64,000 bases of DNA, taken from NCBI RefSeq assembly GCF_022815725.1, contig NZ_JALGRF010000008.1, forward strand, positions 186,001 through 250,000, written 5' to 3'. Origin of the DNA: Streptomyces sp. APSN-46.1. Lineage in GTDB: Bacteria; Actinomycetota; Actinomycetes; Streptomycetales; Streptomycetaceae. Below are positions 53,901-62,271 of the stretch, in pieces. The notes under the pieces are model-generated. The model was not told where the DNA came from, made no database searches, and was given only the letters and a program-made list of their open reading frames with translations. Numbering within the stretch: the stretch's first letter is position 1; each line of letters opens with the position of its first letter. A program made the position numbers and the translations under genes.

Positions 53901-54876
53901 CCGGCGGCACCATCCCGCCGTCCAGGACGACGACCAGGTGCGGCTGGTCCAGCACCGGGGACACGTCCCGGCTGAACCGCGGCCGCCCGTCCAGCCGGGG
54001 GCCCAGCAGCCCCTCCAGCTCGGCCAGGTCGTCGCCGAACAGCCGCTTCGTACCGGCCCCGTCCACCTGCCCGGGCAGCTGCGTGTGCGGCAGCCACTTG
54101 GTCCAGTCCCACGAGGCCACCGCACCCGGCGCCGCCACCACGGCCACCATCAGGTCCTCGGGGGAGTGCAGGGTCGCCAGCTGTGCCACCAGAGCCCGCG
54201 CCGTCCCGCGCGCCGCGTCCGGCTCCCCGGACACCGTCACGTGGTAGAACGCCCGCATCGACACCGCCATCGGCAGCCCGTCCAGCGAGGAGTGCACCTT
54301 CAGGAAGCGCTGCATCGCGCCCGCCGTCAGCGGCTCCAGCTCATCGACCGGAGCCGTGTCCGGCGCCACCAGCGGAGTCGCCAGCCGCTGCGCGCCCAGC
54401 CCCAGCCGGGCCTGCCCGAAGTCGCCGTCGCCGACGCGCCGTTCCCACAGCCGTGAGCCCTCGGCCACCACCGACCACAACTGGTCGGGCGCCGGGTGCA
54501 GATACAACTGGGCGTCACGCTGCGCCCGCGCCGTACGACGTACTTGACGGCGCGTCTGCGCGAGGTATTTGAGGTAGTCCCGGCGCACATCGGCCATTTG
54601 CCCCTGCGTACCGCGCCGGAACCGCACCAACTGCGCGATGACCATGGCCACCGTCGACGTCAGCATCAGCACACCCATGACGCGCATGAACGGCGCCGCA
54701 CCCGGCATGAAGAAGAAGACGACCGACGAACCCATGCCGAGCATCGGCAGGAGCTGCATCAGCATGCCCTCCTGCTGCCCCCGCGGCAGTTCCGGCGGTG
54801 CCTCCAGCCTCAACTCCTCCGAAGGGACTTCGGGCGGCAGGGACCGCGGCGGGCGTTTGACGACGATCTGGCTCAC
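50923..54876 (-). CDS. eccC: Type VII secretion ATPase EccC
   Basis: A 1317-residue FtsK/SpoIIIE-type motor, undivided as in many ESX systems. Two membrane segments near residues 45-85 are followed by three ATPase domains with intact Walker A motifs: GATGSGKSELL, GGPQSGKSTLL and GESESGKTNLL. Walker B-like strands include LVLVIDEFSELL and FIVIDDYDL. It recognises the export signal of WXG100 substrates and powers secretion. GTG at 54876 is the only supported start, ahead of the conserved IVVKRPPR; GAGGGA lies about 11 bases upstream. Confidence 0.95.
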   Translation of the reverse strand: MSQIVVKRPPRSLPPEVPSEELRLEAPPELPRGQQEGMLMQLLPMLGMGSSVVFFFMPGAAPFMRVMGVLMLTSTVAMVIAQLVRFRRGTQGQMADVRRDYLKYLAQTRRQVRRTARAQRDAQLYLHPAPDQLWSVVAEGSRLWERRVGDGDFGQARLGLGAQRLATPLVAPDTAPVDELEPLTAGAMQRFLKVHSSLDGLPMAVSMRAFYHVTVSGEPDAARGTARALVAQLATLHSPEDLMVAVVAAPGAVASWDWTKWLPHTQLPGQVDGAGTKRLFGDDLAELEGLLGPRLDGRPRFSRDVSPVLDQPHLVVVLDGGMVPPDSVFAAAEGLQGVTIVEVVAGELDEPRGGLSVVVRPGRLRLESGGGVAYEGVPDTLSLPAAEALARQLAPLRTGGGDDDEPLLANLDFTDLLNLGDAAAVDVARTWRPRSAGERLRVPIGVGEEGAPVMLDLKEAAQEGMGPHGLCVGATGSGKSELLRTLVLGLAVTHTSETLNFVLADFKGGATFTGMGQMPHVAAVITNLADDLTLVDRMGDSIRGELQRRQELLRSAGNYANIHDYEKARAAGAPLEPLASLVLVIDEFSELLTAKPDFIDMFIQIGRIGRSLGVHLLLASQRLEEGKLRGLDTYLSYRIGLRTFSAAESRTAIGVPDAYHLPSVPGSGYLKFGTDEMTRFKAAYVSGTYRSGGPDLSVGLFPVERRPALFTAAPVPVVYAAPDPAYLAAQETRGDDALADTVLDVIVGRLEGQGVPAHQVWLPPLDQAPPLDQLLPALRPSAERGLHADGYTRPGGLVVPLGLIDKPFEQRREVLYRDFSGAAGHMMIVGGPQSGKSTLLRTLVSSFALTHTPREVQFYGLDFGGGSLSSIAELPHVGGIASRLDPERVRRTVAEVGGILNRREEFFRAHSIDSIGTYRRRRAAGDLPGEAWGDVFLLVDGWGTFRGEYDGLESVVTDIASRGLGYGIHVVITAARYMEVRAALKDQMLSRLELRLGDVMDSEFDRKVAANVPTGMPGRGQVPEKLHFLSALPRIDGSHDPEDLSEATAAFVSAVKQHWPGAAAPGVRLLPRLLHADQLPQGGEHPGLGLAIGIDETALEPVFVDFDTDPFLLVFGESESGKTNLLRLIAQRIAERYTPDQAKLVVGDYRRGLLGALPEEHLLEYAPMAGSLQMHMEALAGVFARRQPPTDVTPQQLRDRSWWTGPDVFIVIDDYDLVATSQGNPLNQLVEFLPFARDTGVRFIIARNSAGASRSMYEPFIQRIKELGAQGLVLSGDPSEGDLVGNVRPRPMPPGRAYFVSRKRGTSLVQLGRMPGM

Positions 54877-55094
54877 CGGAGCATCAATCCCTCGAAAACG
54901 GACGGGACGTCGCAACCGGCGCCCCCAAGTCCCGGGCGTGGAGGGGGTCTCCTCCCCGCGCCGGTGATCCTACTTGCCGACAGTCACGCATACTCCCGGT
55001 AGGGTGGCGCGCGCAGCATGCGCATCCGCGAATCCGGCGCCGCCGACTCCGCGTCAGGCATGCCAGCCGACAGCCAACCAGGGGGGTCACACAG

Positions 55095-56603
55095 GTGAGT
55101 ACGGCCGTAACGACGGGCTTCTGCAGGGTCACCGTCGTGGCCCCCGACAGCCGGATAGACGTCGCCCTCCCCGAGGACATCGCCGTCGCCGACGTCTACC
55201 CCGAGCTGCTGCGCCTCACCGGCCAGACCCAGCCGGTCGGCGCCCCCACCGGCTTCCACCTGGTCCGCCGCTCGGGCACCGTCCTCGACGGCGCCCGCAG
55301 CCTCGCCGCCCAGCAGGTCCTCGACGGCGAGGTGCTCAGCCTGCGCCCCTTCGCCGAGTCCCTGCCGCCCGCCGTCTTCGACGACGTCTCCGACGCCGTC
55401 GCCTCCGCCGTCGTCCGCGACCGGCACCGCTGGAGCGACGACATGCTGCGCGGCGCGGGCCTGGCCGGCGCCGCCGTCCTGCTCGTCCTGCTGGGCTTCG
55501 TCCTCTGGTACGCGGACCCCGTCCGGCACGACATGCACGGGCTGCCCGGCATCATCGCCGGAGCCGTCGGCGTCCTCCTCACCGCCGCGGCCGGGGTGCG
55601 GGCCCGCGTCTACCGCGACCGGGGCTCCGCCGTCGCCCTCGGCCTCGGCGCCCTCCCGCAGCTGCTGATCGCCGGATCCGGCATCGTCGCCCCCGCCGCC
55701 GGCGAGGGACCCGGCCGCCTCCAGTTCCTGCTCGGGTGCGTCTGCGTCCTCGTGGCCTCCGTCGCCCTGGTCGCCCTCACCCCCAGCGGCGACGCCCCCT
55801 TCGTCGCCACCACCTTCCTCGGCGCCACCGGCACCCTCGCCACCTTCACGGCCATCGCCGCCGGAGCCTCCGCGACCGCCACCGCCGCCGTCTGCGCGCC
55901 CGTCGCCATCGGACTCGTCGCCTTCCTCCCCGGCCTCTCGGCCCGCTTCGCCCGGCTGCCCATCGGCTACGCGGCCCCGCAGAGCTCCGCGGAGGATTAC
56001 GAGACCCCGGACCGCTACGAGACCGAGCCGTACGGTGACGCCGCCGCCGGCTCCGACCAGCGCGACCCGGCCGCCTCCCTCGACGCCGAGGCCATCGCCG
56101 CCCAGGCCCGCCGCGGCCACGAGATGCTGCTCGGCCTGGTCGGCGGCTGCGCCGCGGTCGCCGTCGGCTCCGCCGCCGTCCTCGGGTTCTCCGACAACAC
56201 CTGGGGCCGGCTGCTCGCCCTCGCCACCGGCCTGGCCATGCTGCTGCGCGCCCGGCTCTTCCGCTACACCTCGCAGGTCGTGTGCACGCTGGTCGCGGGT
56301 CTCGCCGCCACCGGGCTGCTGATCCTGGGCCTGGCCCTGCGCCCGCCGGCCGGCCTGGTCCTCGAGCTCGTCCGCTACCACGACCGCGGCGGCCTGGACC
56401 TCCGTACGCTCTGGCTGTCGGCCGCCGTCGCCGCCGGCGCGGCGCTCCTCACCGGAATTGCGCTTGTCATCCCCCGCAAGGGCCTGTCACCCTTCTGGGG
56501 ACGGCTGCTCGACCTCACCGAGGCGGCGGTACTGCTCAGCCTGGTCCCGCTGGCCCTGGCCGTGCTCGACGTCTACTCCAGGGCCCGCTCTCTCACCAGC
56601 TGA
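55095..56603 (+). CDS. eccD: Type VII secretion membrane channel EccD
   Basis: A 502-residue protein with an N-terminal ubiquitin-like YukD domain (about 1-95: GFCRVTVVAPDSRIDVALPEDIAVADV) and about eleven hydrophobic segments after residue 115. A charged loop (~295-330) splits the membrane part, as usual for EccD. GTG at 55095 has AGGGGGG 9 bases upstream. It is divergent from eccC and forms the membrane core of the ESX complex. With eccB, eccC, eccE and mycP the machinery is complete; no EccA gene is present. Confidence 0.93.
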   Translation: MSTAVTTGFCRVTVVAPDSRIDVALPEDIAVADVYPELLRLTGQTQPVGAPTGFHLVRRSGTVLDGARSLAAQQVLDGEVLSLRPFAESLPPAVFDDVSDAVASAVVRDRHRWSDDMLRGAGLAGAAVLLVLLGFVLWYADPVRHDMHGLPGIIAGAVGVLLTAAAGVRARVYRDRGSAVALGLGALPQLLIAGSGIVAPAAGEGPGRLQFLLGCVCVLVASVALVALTPSGDAPFVATTFLGATGTLATFTAIAAGASATATAAVCAPVAIGLVAFLPGLSARFARLPIGYAAPQSSAEDYETPDRYETEPYGDAAAGSDQRDPAASLDAEAIAAQARRGHEMLLGLVGGCAAVAVGSAAVLGFSDNTWGRLLALATGLAMLLRARLFRYTSQVVCTLVAGLAATGLLILGLALRPPAGLVLELVRYHDRGGLDLRTLWLSAAVAAGAALLTGIALVIPRKGLSPFWGRLLDLTEAAVLLSLVPLALAVLDVYSRARSLTS

Positions 56604-56784
56604 GACGTCGGGGCCCGGCGGCCTGGTACGCTGTGCGACGGCCGTTTGTGTACGCGTCCCCGGATTCTTCGACAAGAGTCTGTGGACTGCGCCCAGCGGA
56701 CCCCGCCTCCCGAGTTACGGAAGATCCTCAGAGAATTCGACCTGGGGCACTCGGTGGCTACGAAGACCTAAACGAGGAGTACGC
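56604..56784 (+). promoter_or_regulatory. rpsO leader region
   Basis: TACGCT at 56627-56632 is a plausible -10 box, giving a leader of about 145 bases before the rpsO GTG. S15 represses its own mRNA through leader structures in several phyla, including actinobacteria, so a binding structure may be present; no unambiguous pseudoknot or junction was drawn by eye. Confidence 0.35.
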
Positions 56785-57072
56785 GTGCCGCTCGACGCCG
56801 CTACGAAGAAGCAGATCATCGCAGAGTTTGGTGCCAAGGAGGGCGACACCGGCTCCCCCGAGGTCCAGGTCGCGATGCTCTCGAAGCGCATCTCGGACCT
56901 GACCGAGCACCTCAAGACCCACAAGCACGACCACCACTCCCGTCGTGGTCTGCTGATCCTGGTCGGCCAGCGTCGCCGTCTGCTGCAGTACCTGGCCAAG
57001 AAGGACATCCAGCGCTTCCGTACGCTGGTCGAGCGCCTCGGCATCCGCCGCGGTGCGGCCGGCGCCAAGTAA
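56785..57072 (+). CDS. rpsO: 30S ribosomal protein S15
   Basis: A 95-residue primary 16S rRNA-binding protein. The conserved blocks GDTGSPEVQVAMLSKRISDLTEHL, HKHDHHSRRGLLILVGQRRRLL and LVERLGIRR are complete. GTG at 56785 has GAGGAG 7 bases upstream, and the mature N-terminus (PLDAATKK) fits homologues. It lies upstream of pnp, the order conserved from E. coli to Streptomyces. Confidence 0.97.
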   Translation: MPLDAATKKQIIAEFGAKEGDTGSPEVQVAMLSKRISDLTEHLKTHKHDHHSRRGLLILVGQRRRLLQYLAKKDIQRFRTLVERLGIRRGAAGAK

Positions 57073-57082
57073 AGACGCTGTG

Positions 57083-57120
57083 AAGGGAGCGGACCCCACT
57101 CTGAGGGGGCCGCTCCCTTT
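57083..57120 (+). terminator. Hairpin between rpsO and pnp
   Basis: AAGGGAGCGG (57083-57092) pairs with CCGCTCCCTT (57110-57119), with a further CCCC/GGGG inside. It lies 10 bases after rpsO. In Streptomyces the rpsO-pnp intergenic stem is known as both a partial terminator and an RNase III processing site. TAGTCT at 57152-57157 downstream could be the -10 of a separate pnp promoter. Confidence 0.8.
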
Positions 57121-57357
57121 GCTGTACGTGCGCGACGTACCGGACGCTTTGTAGTCTGAGTACAGCGCACAACCGAAGAGGAGGAGCGCCCTCCCTACGC
57201 CGCCGGTCCTCGGTAGTGGCATCCGGAAGGCTCCCCTGCGGGCCCCGAACCGGGTGCTTCGATCGAAGACCGGCCACGCACGCCAGGAGCGCTTCTCCAA
57301 CACCGTCCTCCACCACACGGGTGGCGGACGGAGACGACGAATATGGAGAAAACGCTA

Positions 57358-59580
57358 GTGGAGAACGAGACCCACTACGCCGAGGCCGTCATTGACAACG
57401 GTTCCTTCGGCACCCGCACCATCCGCTTCGAGACGGGCCGTCTGGCCCGCCAGGCCGCCGGCTCCGCCGTTGCCTACCTGGACGACGACACGATGGTGCT
57501 TTCCGCCACCACCGCGTCGAAGAAGCCCAAGGACCAGCTCGACTTCTTCCCCCTGACGGTGGACGTCGAGGAGCGCCAGTACGCGGCCGGCAAGATCCCC
57601 GGCTCCTTCTTCCGCCGCGAGGGCCGCCCCTCCGAGGACGCGATCCTCACCTGCCGCCTGATCGACCGCCCGCTGCGCCCGTCCTTCAAGAAGGGCCTGC
57701 GCAACGAGATCCAGGTCGTCGCCACGATCATGGCGCTCAACCCCGACCACCTGTACGACGTCATCGCGATCAACGCCGCGTCCGCGTCCACCCAGCTGGC
57801 CGGTCTGCCCTTCTCCGGCCCGATCGGCGGCGTCCGCGTCGCGCTGATCCGCGGCCAGTGGGTCGCCTTCCCGACGCACACCGAGCTCGAGGACGCCGTC
57901 TTCGACATGGTCGTCGCGGGCCGCGTCCTGGAGGACGGCGACGTCGCGATCATGATGGTCGAGGCCGAGGCCACCGACAAGACCATCGCCCTCGTCAAGG
58001 ACGGCGCCGAGGCTCCGACCGAGGAGATCGTCGCCGCGGGCCTCGAGGCCGCCAAGCCGTTCATCAAGGCCCTCTGCAAGGCCCAGGCCGACCTGGCCGC
58101 CAAGGCCGCCAAGCCCGAGGGCGAGTTCCCGGTCTTCCTGGACTACCAGGACGACGTGTACGAGGCCCTCGCGGCCGCCGTCAAGGGCGACCTCTCCCAG
58201 GCGCTGACCATCGCGGGCAAGCAGGACCGCGAGAGCGAGCTGGACCGCGTCAAGGAGATCGCCGCCGAGAAGCTCCTCCCGGCCTTCGAAGGCCGCGAGA
58301 AGGAGATCTCCGCCGCGTACCGCAGCCTGACCAAGGCCCTGGTGCGCGAGCGCGTCATCAAGGACAAGGTCCGCATCGACGGCCGCGGGATCACGGACAT
58401 CCGTACCCTCGCCGCCGAGGTCGAGGCCATCCCGCGCGTGCACGGCTCCGCGCTGTTCGAGCGTGGCGAGACCCAGATCCTGGGCGTCACCACCCTGAAC
58501 ATGCTCCGCATGGAGCAGATGCTGGACACCCTCTCCCCGGTGACCCGCAAGCGCTACATGCACAACTACAACTTCCCGCCGTACTCCGTCGGTGAGACCG
58601 GCCGCGTGGGCTCGCCCAAGCGCCGCGAGATCGGCCACGGCGCGCTCGCCGAGCGCGCGATCCTGCCGGTCCTCCCGAGCCGCGAGGAGTTCCCGTACGC
58701 GATCCGCCAGGTGTCCGAGGCCCTCGGCTCCAACGGTTCGACGTCCATGGGCTCGGTCTGCGCCTCCACCATGTCGCTGCTGAACGCCGGTGTGCCCCTC
58801 AAGGCCCCCGTCGCCGGTATCGCCATGGGTCTGATCTCGCAGGAGATCGACGGCAAGACGCACTACGTCGCCCTCACCGACATCCTCGGTGCGGAGGACG
58901 CCTTCGGCGACATGGACTTCAAGGTCGCCGGCACCAAGGAGTTCGTCACCGCGCTCCAGCTGGACACCAAGCTCGACGGCATCCCGGCCTCGGTTCTGGC
59001 CGCCGCCCTCAAGCAGGCCCGCGACGCCCGCCTCCACATCCTCGACGTGATGATGGAAGCGATCGACACGCCGGACGCGATGTCCCCGTTCGCCCCGCGG
59101 ATCATCACCGTCAAGATCCCGGTGGACAAGATCGGTGAGGTCATCGGCCCCAAGGGCAAGATGATCAACCAGATCCAGGAGGACACCGGCGCCGAGATCA
59201 CGATCGAGGACGACGGCACCATCTACATCGGTGCCTCCGACGGCCCGGCCGCCGAGGCCGCCCGCGCCACGATCAACGCGATCGCCAACCCGACCATGCC
59301 GGAGGTCGGCGAGCGCTACCTGGGTACGGTCGTCAAGACCACCACCTTCGGTGCCTTCGTCTCCCTCATGCCCGGCAAGGACGGTCTGCTGCACATCTCG
59401 CAGATCCGCAAGCTCGCCGGCGGCAAGCGTGTGGAGAACGTCGAGGACGTCGTCGCGGTCGGCACCAAGGTGCAGGTCGAGATCGCCGAGATCGACTCCC
59501 GCGGCAAGCTCTCCCTGATCCCCGTGATCGAGGGCGAGACCGCCGACGCTGAGACTGACAAGGACGACTCCGACAAGTGA
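57358..59580 (+). CDS. pnp: Polyribonucleotide nucleotidyltransferase (PNPase)
   Basis: A 740-residue phosphorolytic exoribonuclease that in Streptomyces also adds 3' tails. Two RNase PH domains flank a helical domain (YRSLTKALVRERV), followed by a KH domain (VIGPKGKMINQIQEDTGAEI) and an S1 domain (GTVVKTTTFGAFVSLMPGKDGLLHISQI). The catalytic FFRREGRPSEDAIL and GSNGSTSMGSVCAS regions are intact. GTG at 57358 (protein starting ENETHYAEAV) is preferred because GGAGAAAA lies 8 bases upstream and it matches the usual Streptomyces N-terminus; an in-frame ATG at 57343 would add five residues. Confidence 0.95.
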   Translation: MENETHYAEAVIDNGSFGTRTIRFETGRLARQAAGSAVAYLDDDTMVLSATTASKKPKDQLDFFPLTVDVEERQYAAGKIPGSFFRREGRPSEDAILTCRLIDRPLRPSFKKGLRNEIQVVATIMALNPDHLYDVIAINAASASTQLAGLPFSGPIGGVRVALIRGQWVAFPTHTELEDAVFDMVVAGRVLEDGDVAIMMVEAEATDKTIALVKDGAEAPTEEIVAAGLEAAKPFIKALCKAQADLAAKAAKPEGEFPVFLDYQDDVYEALAAAVKGDLSQALTIAGKQDRESELDRVKEIAAEKLLPAFEGREKEISAAYRSLTKALVRERVIKDKVRIDGRGITDIRTLAAEVEAIPRVHGSALFERGETQILGVTTLNMLRMEQMLDTLSPVTRKRYMHNYNFPPYSVGETGRVGSPKRREIGHGALAERAILPVLPSREEFPYAIRQVSEALGSNGSTSMGSVCASTMSLLNAGVPLKAPVAGIAMGLISQEIDGKTHYVALTDILGAEDAFGDMDFKVAGTKEFVTALQLDTKLDGIPASVLAAALKQARDARLHILDVMMEAIDTPDAMSPFAPRIITVKIPVDKIGEVIGPKGKMINQIQEDTGAEITIEDDGTIYIGASDGPAAEAARATINAIANPTMPEVGERYLGTVVKTTTFGAFVSLMPGKDGLLHISQIRKLAGGKRVENVEDVVAVGTKVQVEIAEIDSRGKLSLIPVIEGETADAETDKDDSDK

Positions 59581-60956
59581 CGTCGCGTAGTTCCCGTGTG
59601 ACGGCCCGCCCCTCTTCGGAGGGGCGGGCCGTCGCCCGTACCCAAACACTCCTCAAGGGGCAGAACGGCATCGGCACCGTCCGGCGCACGGTCCTCCCCG
59701 GCGGACTGCGCATCGTCACCGAGACGCTGCCCTCCGTCCGCTCCGCCACGTTCGGCATCTGGGCCCACGTGGGCTCCCGCGACGAGACGCCCACGCTGAA
59801 CGGCGCCACGCACTACCTGGAGCACCTCCTCTTCAAGGGCACCGAGAAGCGCAGTGCCCTCGACATCTCCTCCGCGATCGACGCGGTCGGCGGCGAGATG
59901 AACGCCTTCACGGCGAAGGAGTACACCTGCTACTACGCGCGGGTGCTCGACACCGATCTGCCGCTGGCCATCGACGTGGTCTGCGACATGCTCACCGGCT
60001 CGCTGATCCGCGAGGAGGACGTCGACGCCGAGCGCGGCGTGATCCTCGAAGAGATCGCGATGACCGAGGACGACCCGGGCGACGTGGTCCACGACCTGTT
60101 CGCGCAGACCATGTACGGGGACACCCCGCTGGGCCGCCCCGTGCTCGGCACCGTCGACACGATCAACGCGCTCACCGCCGACCGGATCCGCCGCTTCTAC
60201 AAGAAGCACTACGACCCCACCCACCTGGTCGTGGCCGCCGCCGGGAACGTCGATCACAACAAGGTCGTACGCCAGGTCCGCGCCGCCTTCGACAGGGCCG
60301 GAGCGCTGACCCGCGCCGACGCCGAGCCGGTCGGCCCGCGCGGCGGCGCCAAGCGCATCCGCACCTCCGGCCGCGTCGAACTGGTCAACCGCAAGACCGA
60401 GCAGGCCCACGTGGTCCTCGGCATGCCGGGCCTGGCCCGCACCGACGAGCGCCGCTGGGCCCTGGGCGTGCTGAACACCGCCCTCGGCGGGGGTATGTCC
60501 TCCCGGCTCTTCCAGGAGGTCCGGGAGAAGCGCGGCCTGGCCTACAGCGTGTACTCGTACACCTCCGGCTTCGCCGACACCGGCCTCTTCGGCGTCTACG
60601 CGGGCTGCCGGCCCAGCCAGGTCCACGACGTGCTGCGGATCTGCCGCGAAGAGCTCGACAAGGTCGCCTCCGACGGGCTCACCGACGAGGAGATCAGGCG
60701 GGCCGTCGGACAGCTCTCCGGCGGCACCGTCCTGGGCCTGGAGGACACCGGTGCGATCATGAACCGCATCGGCAAGAGTGAGCTGTGCTGGGGCGACCAG
60801 ATGTCGGTCGACGACATGCTGGCCCAGATCGCCGCCGTGACCCCGGACGACGTCCGCGCGGTCGCCCGGGACGTCCTGGCCCAGCGGCCGTCCCTCGCGG
60901 TGATCGGTCCGTTGAAGGAAAAGCAGGCCGCCCGTCTCGACGAAGCGGTCGCCTAG
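59577..60956 (+). CDS. M16-family zinc metallopeptidase (PepR/processing-peptidase-like)
   Basis: A 459-residue peptidase of the mitochondrial-processing-peptidase/YmxG group. The inverted zinc motif HYLEH is at residues 79-83, with the distal Glu in ERGVILEEIAM. The C-terminal half contains the R-Y-type segment EKRGLAYSVYSYTSGF. GTG at 59577 overlaps the pnp stop (GTGA); a second GTG lies at 59598, and no later start exists before conserved sequence. An exact 15-bp stem-loop lies inside the 5' coding end. Such genes follow pnp in many Gram-positives; the natural substrate is not known. Confidence 0.92.
   Translation: MTSRSSRVTARPSSEGRAVARTQTLLKGQNGIGTVRRTVLPGGLRIVTETLPSVRSATFGIWAHVGSRDETPTLNGATHYLEHLLFKGTEKRSALDISSAIDAVGGEMNAFTAKEYTCYYARVLDTDLPLAIDVVCDMLTGSLIREEDVDAERGVILEEIAMTEDDPGDVVHDLFAQTMYGDTPLGRPVLGTVDTINALTADRIRRFYKKHYDPTHLVVAAAGNVDHNKVVRQVRAAFDRAGALTRADAEPVGPRGGAKRIRTSGRVELVNRKTEQAHVVLGMPGLARTDERRWALGVLNTALGGGMSSRLFQEVREKRGLAYSVYSYTSGFADTGLFGVYAGCRPSQVHDVLRICREELDKVASDGLTDEEIRRAVGQLSGGTVLGLEDTGAIMNRIGKSELCWGDQMSVDDMLAQIAAVTPDDVRAVARDVLAQRPSLAVIGPLKEKQAARLDEAVA
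59600..59633 (+). other. Perfect 15-bp stem-loop inside the start of the M16 peptidase gene
   Basis: GACGGCCCGCCCCTC (59600-59614) and GAGGGGCGGGCCGTC (59619-59633) are exact complements around a TTCG tetraloop, 20 bases past the pnp stop. It has the form of a Streptomyces terminator without U-run but is translated as part of residues 9-19 of the peptidase. It could protect the pnp 3' end, attenuate the peptidase gene, or be an RNase III site. Confidence 0.7.
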
Positions 60957-60981
60957 TTCCGTACGTAAGTGAGGAAGCAGA

Positions 60982-61734
60982 ATGAGCAAGCTGCGCGTGG
61001 CGGTCCTCGGGGCCAAGGGCCGGATCGGCGCCGAGGCGGTCAAGGCCGTCGAGGCCGCCGACGACATGGAGCTGGTGGCCGCACTCGGCCGCGGCGACAA
61101 GCTGGAGACGCTGGCCGAGGCCGGCGCCCAGGTCGCGGTCGAGCTGACCACACCGGCCTCGGTGATGGGGAACCTGGACTTCCTCATCCGCCACGGCATC
61201 CACGGAGTGGTCGGCACCACCGGCTGGACCGAGGACCGCCTCGCGCAGCTGAACGGCTGGCTGGCCGGCTCCCCGGAGACCGGTGTGCTCATCGCCCCGA
61301 ACTTCTCCATCGGCGCCGTCCTCACCATGAAGTTCGCCGCTCAGGCCGCCCGCTACTTCGAATCCGTCGAGGTCGTCGAGCTCCACCACCCCAACAAGGT
61401 GGACGCGCCCTCCGGCACCGCCACCCGCACGGCGCAGCTCATCGCGGCCGCCCGCGCCGAGGCCGGCTGCGCCCCGCAGCCCGACGCCACCGTCACCGCC
61501 CTCGACGGCGCCCGCGGCGCGAACATCGAGGGCGTCCCGGTGCACGCCATCCGCCTGCGCGGCCTGCTGGCCCACCAGGAGGTGCTGCTCGGCGGCGAGG
61601 GCGAGACCCTCACCATCCGTCACGACTCCCTGCACCACAGCAGCTTCATGCCGGGCATCCTGCTCGGCGCGCGCCGCGTGACGCAGACCCCGGGCCTCAC
61701 GTTCGGCCTGGAACACTTCCTCGACCTCGGCTGA
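60982..61734 (+). CDS. dapB: 4-hydroxy-tetrahydrodipicolinate reductase
   Basis: A 250-residue NAD(P)H-dependent enzyme of the lysine and diaminopimelate pathway. The cofactor loop VLGAKGRIGAEAV, the HGVVGTTGW segment and the substrate/catalytic block ELHHPNKVDAPSGTA with its His-His and Lys are present. GAGGAAG lies 6 bases before the ATG, 26 bases after the peptidase gene, suggesting cotranscription. The pnp-peptidase-dapB order is widely conserved in actinobacteria. Confidence 0.95.
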   Translation: MSKLRVAVLGAKGRIGAEAVKAVEAADDMELVAALGRGDKLETLAEAGAQVAVELTTPASVMGNLDFLIRHGIHGVVGTTGWTEDRLAQLNGWLAGSPETGVLIAPNFSIGAVLTMKFAAQAARYFESVEVVELHHPNKVDAPSGTATRTAQLIAAARAEAGCAPQPDATVTALDGARGANIEGVPVHAIRLRGLLAHQEVLLGGEGETLTIRHDSLHHSSFMPGILLGARRVTQTPGLTFGLEHFLDLG

Positions 61735-61753
61735 TGAGCAGGCAGTAGTACCC

Positions 61754-62236
61754 ATGCGCGCGAAGATCACGTACACCGTCACGGCAGCCGTTCTGGCCGT
61801 CTACTTCGTCCTGGTCGGCAGCCGGGGCCTGATGCTGATCCGCCAGGGAACCTGGCTCACCGTCACCTTCGGGGTGGCGGTGCTGATCCTGCCGGCCATC
61901 GGCGTGTGGTTCCTCTGGAAGAACACGCGGTTCGTCACCAAGGCCAACCAGCTCGCGACCGAGCTGGAGGCCGAGGGCGGACTCCCCGTGGACGAGCTGG
62001 AGCGGGACCAGTACGGCCGGATCCTGCGGGACTCCGCCGACGAGGTCTTCGCGCGCCGCAAGGCCGAGACCGAGGACGCGCCGGGGGACTGGCGTACCTG
62101 GTTCCGCCTCGCCGTCGCCTACCACGACGCCCGCGACACCCCGCGGGCGCGCAAGGCCATGCAGCGGGCGATCGCCCTGCACGGCGCCGCCCCCGCCGCA
62201 CCCGTGGAAGAAGCGGAAGGGCCCGTACAGGCCTGA
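61754..62236 (+). CDS. Small membrane protein with TPR-like tail
   Basis: A 160-residue protein with two membrane segments (about residues 8-28 and 38-56), then a charged cytoplasmic part. The C-terminal DWRTWFRLAVAYHDARDTPRARKAMQRAI reads like one tetratricopeptide repeat. Homologues near dapB in Streptomyces are annotated only as hypothetical or tetratricopeptide proteins. It lies 19 bases after dapB, probably in the same operon. Function unknown. Confidence 0.78.
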   Translation: MRAKITYTVTAAVLAVYFVLVGSRGLMLIRQGTWLTVTFGVAVLILPAIGVWFLWKNTRFVTKANQLATELEAEGGLPVDELERDQYGRILRDSADEVFARRKAETEDAPGDWRTWFRLAVAYHDARDTPRARKAMQRAIALHGAAPAAPVEEAEGPVQA

Positions 62237-62255
62237 TCAGGTCCTGTACGGGCCC
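62219..62255. terminator. Bidirectional terminator between two convergent genes
   Basis: GGGCCCGTACAG (62219-62230) pairs exactly with CTGTACGGGCCC (62244-62255); the 13-base middle contains the palindrome CCTGATCAGG. It spans the stop of the upstream gene and ends 17 bases before that of the facing gene, so it can serve both. No U-run in either direction. Confidence 0.75.
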
Positions 62256-62271
62256 CACCCGCCCGGCTCGG

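Noticed and set aside
50812..54456. Open frame of 1214 codons antisense to eccC
   Set aside because: Arg/His/Gln-rich composition typical of a shadow frame, and eccC on the other strand has three intact ATPase domains.
57343..57357. pnp starting at the ATG at 57343
   Set aside because: Possible, but the GTG at 57358 has the better-spaced GGAGAAAA and yields the usual Streptomyces N-terminus.
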